In this document: in pieces, positions 13,903 through 14,909 of the stretch | Numbering within the stretch: the stretch's first letter is position 1 | How the letters are laid out: each line of letters opens with the position of its first letter | Origin: UBA9214 sp964443845 | GTDB lineage: Bacteria > Pseudomonadota > Gammaproteobacteria > UBA9214 | NCBI GenBank assembly: GCA_964443845.1 | Contig: CAYUFA010000062.1 | Span: 1-14,909 of the forward strand | Length of the DNA: 14,909 bases | Reading direction: 5' to 3' | Notes under the pieces: generated by a model | The model's database searches: none | What the model was told of the DNA's origin: nothing | Seen by the model: only the letters and a program-made list of their open reading frames with translations | Program-made: the position numbers and the translations under genes

Positions 13903-14475
13903 GCGCAGCGCCTGGTGAATGCTCCTGTGCAGGGCCGCGCGCGAAAAATGCGCCTTGCCCAGCACCATCATCCCCGCCAGCATGCCGGCGATGGCGGTCG
14001 CGGTGCTGCCGGTGTCGAGATGCGCCGGCAGCTCACCCGCCTTTTTCGCCCGGGACAGGCGCGTGGCGAGCACTCCCCGCAGTTCGTGGATCAGGCGCGC
14101 CGTGGCCTCGTTCGACTCGGTCGTGTGCTGCCCGCTCTCCAGCACGGACAACACCACCAGGCAGCCGCCCGGGTACTGGTCGTTGAAGTGGATATCCAGC
14201 GCACCTTCCAGTAAGCGCCGGATACCGGTCCGGATGTCCGGGGCATGGTCGAGTTTCGCGAGCAGCTCGCCCATGACCGATTCCTGGTAACAGGCGAGCA
14301 CGCGCTCGAAGACCGCGCGCTTGTTGCCGAAGGCGTTGTAGATGCTGGTGCGATTCAGGCCCATGGCATGCTCCAGGTCCTGGATCGAGGTTCCTTCGTA
14401 GCCCTTCTCCCAGAACACCAGCATGGCCGCGATCAGCGCCTGCCGCTCGTCGAACTCCCGTGTGCGCGCCATCAT
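13891..14475 (-). CDS. TetR/AcrR family transcriptional regulator
   Basis: A one-component repressor with an N-terminal helix-turn-helix and a C-terminal ligand-binding and dimerisation domain. Seen: 194 residues. The TetR DNA-binding domain is at about residues 8-55: ALIAAMLVFWEKGYEGTSIQDL, then AMGLNRTSIYNAFGNKRAVF. The remainder is helical, with GGCLVVLSVLESG near 103-115. The effector is unknown. AGGGAAAC precedes the double Met start; either Met 1 or Met 2 could be used. It is divergent from the TusA-like gene with 122 nt between starts, and that interval carries inverted repeats over the tusA promoter. Control of itself and of the tusA operon is therefore likely. The gene converges with the CBS gene, overlapping it by 12 nt. 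Confidence 0.92.
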   Translation of the reverse strand: MMARTREFDERQALIAAMLVFWEKGYEGTSIQDLEHAMGLNRTSIYNAFGNKRAVFERVLACYQESVMGELLAKLDHAPDIRTGIRRLLEGALDIHFNDQYPGGCLVVLSVLESGQHTTESNEATARLIHELRGVLATRLSRAKKAGELPAHLDTGSTATAIAGMLAGMMVLGKAHFSRAALHRSIHQALRLLD

Positions 14476-14502
14476 GTTTCCCTTTCAATACCTGCCATAT
14501 TC

Positions 14503-14518
14503 TATACTGAAAGGTATA
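14503..14518. promoter_or_regulatory. Inverted repeat near the tetR start
   Basis: TATAC-TGAAAG-GTATA, a 5-6-5 dyad lying 28-43 nt upstream of the TetR gene start on its strand. It may be part of the tetR core promoter or a second operator. It is short and could be chance in an AT-rich region. Confidence 0.3.
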
Positions 14519-14519
14519 A

Positions 14520-14545
14520 ATTGTCTTGACAATATCAGTATTGTC
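14520..14545. promoter_or_regulatory. Three ATTGTC/GACAAT half-sites, candidate TetR operator
   Basis: ATTGTC (14520-14525), GACAAT (14528-14533) and ATTGTC (14540-14545). The first two make a perfect dyad with a 2-nt gap. The last two form the perfect dyad GACAATA-TCAG-TATTGTC (14528-14545). The array covers the -35 box and spacer of the tusA promoter, so a bound dimer would block RNA polymerase. The adjacent divergent TetR gene is the obvious candidate ligand. Confidence 0.65.
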
Positions 14546-14554
14546 GCATATACA
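14526..14554 (+). promoter_or_regulatory. Sigma70 promoter of the TusA-like gene
   Basis: Consensus -35 TTGACA (14526-14531), a 17-nt spacer, then -10 TATACA (14549-14554, five of six matches). Start of transcription is expected near 14561, leaving a leader of about 37 nt with GGAGG at 14587-14591. A perfect palindrome ACTGATCAGT (14563-14572) lies just downstream of the predicted start. Confidence 0.75.
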
Positions 14555-14597
14555 TATATTGTACTGATCAGTGTATAACCTATTCCGGAGGCCTGCC

Positions 14598-14828
14598 ATG
14601 CACACCGCAAACGCCACCCTCGATGCACGCGGCTTGAACTGTCCGCTGCCGATCCTGAAGACCCGCAAGGCCCTGAACGCACTGGCAAGCGGCGCAATTC
14701 TCGAAGTGATCGCCACCGATCCAGGTTCCGTTAAGGACATGCAGGTATTCTGCACGCAGACCGGTCACCGCCTGGTAGCCAGCAGCGAGTCCCGCGACCG
14801 CTTCGTTTTCATGATCGAGAAGCACTGA
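14598..14828 (+). CDS. tusA: TusA/SirA-family sulfur carrier protein
   Basis: A small cytoplasmic sulfur carrier that holds persulfide sulfur on a conserved cysteine. Family members act in tRNA thiolation or, in sulfur oxidisers, in delivering sulfur to dissimilatory pathways. Seen: 76 residues (E. coli TusA is 81). The signature LDARGLNCPLPILKTRKAL has Cys15 in the CPxP motif, followed by DPGSVKDMQVFC with a second cysteine at 52. The frame is open to a GTG at 14571, but the ATG at 14598 has GGAGG 6 nt upstream and gives the standard N-terminus. It is under the promoter at 14526-14554 and divergent from a TetR gene. The next gene starts 26 nt after its stop, so a sulfur-related operon continues beyond the window. 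The specific physiological role is not determined. Confidence 0.9.
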   Translation: MHTANATLDARGLNCPLPILKTRKALNALASGAILEVIATDPGSVKDMQVFCTQTGHRLVASSESRDRFVFMIEKH

Positions 14829-14854
14829 CCCCTTACCACCTGCAGGAGGTTCCC

Positions 14855-14909
14855 ATGTCATTACCCGCAGAGAACGTTGCCGGCAACGCACAACTGGATG
14901 CGTGGCTGG
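14855..14909 (+). CDS. Start of an unidentified gene, cut by window edge
   Basis: Only 18 codons are visible: MSLPAENVAGNAQLDAWL. The ATG is preceded by AGGAGG (14844-14849) at 5 nt, a strong ribosome binding site. It lies 26 nt after the tusA stop, so it is very likely the second gene of that operon. The visible residues are too few to assign a family. Confidence 0.7.
   Translation, partial: MSLPAENVAGNAQLDAWL

Noticed and set aside
14571..14597. Upstream GTG start for the TusA-like protein
   Set aside because: The extension adds nine residues not found in TusA proteins, and the ATG at 14598 has a properly spaced GGAGG.

Overview
The window looks like chromosomal DNA of a high-G+C sulfur-oxidising gammaproteobacterium, probably in or near the Chromatiales/Ectothiorhodospiraceae. 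The reasons are a sulfide:quinone oxidoreductase closely resembling the Acidithiobacillus ferrooxidans enzyme, a membrane-anchored cytochrome c5, a TusA-type sulfur carrier, and a gammaproteobacterial sucA-sucB-lpd order. The taxonomic placement is inference from recognised proteins; no search was run.

Layout. Positions 1-1187 (minus) hold sulfide:quinone oxidoreductase, cut by the window edge at its C-terminus. It diverges from an AI-2E/PerM-family membrane protein (1416-2498, plus). Positions 2675-8927 (minus) hold the 2-oxoglutarate dehydrogenase complex in transcription order sucA (E1), sucB (E2), lpd (E3), followed by an unrecognised 161-residue protein. A cytochrome c5 gene (9158-9646, minus, TTG start) follows, with its own TATAAT promoter and a strong terminator. 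Then come tRNA-Arg(CCG) at 9856-9932 and inorganic pyrophosphatase (10311-10859, plus). Between them lie two exact tandem copies of a 179-bp unit, each bounded by a copy of the tRNA 3' end.

The right-hand part starts with an ArsR-family regulator (10951-11304) that has a candidate leaderless promoter and AT-rich inverted repeats. It is followed by the remnant of a thioredoxin-type arsenate reductase (arsC). Next is a tightly packed plus-strand operon: two consecutive DUF1538 membrane proteins, a divergent P-II-like protein and a tandem-CBS protein, with 4-bp ATGA overlaps at two of the junctions. This resembles a two-subunit transporter with two nucleotide-sensing partners, function unknown. 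A TetR-family regulator (13891-14475, minus) converges on the CBS gene and diverges from a TusA-like gene (14598-14828). The intergenic region holds a good sigma70 promoter overlapped by three ATTGTC/GACAAT half-sites. A further gene starts at 14855 and runs off the window.

The points most worth following are the tRNA-anchored 179-bp tandem repeat, which resembles in architecture the E. coli tyrT/rtT repeats, and the arsR / arsC-remnant / DUF1538-DUF1538-PII-CBS region.
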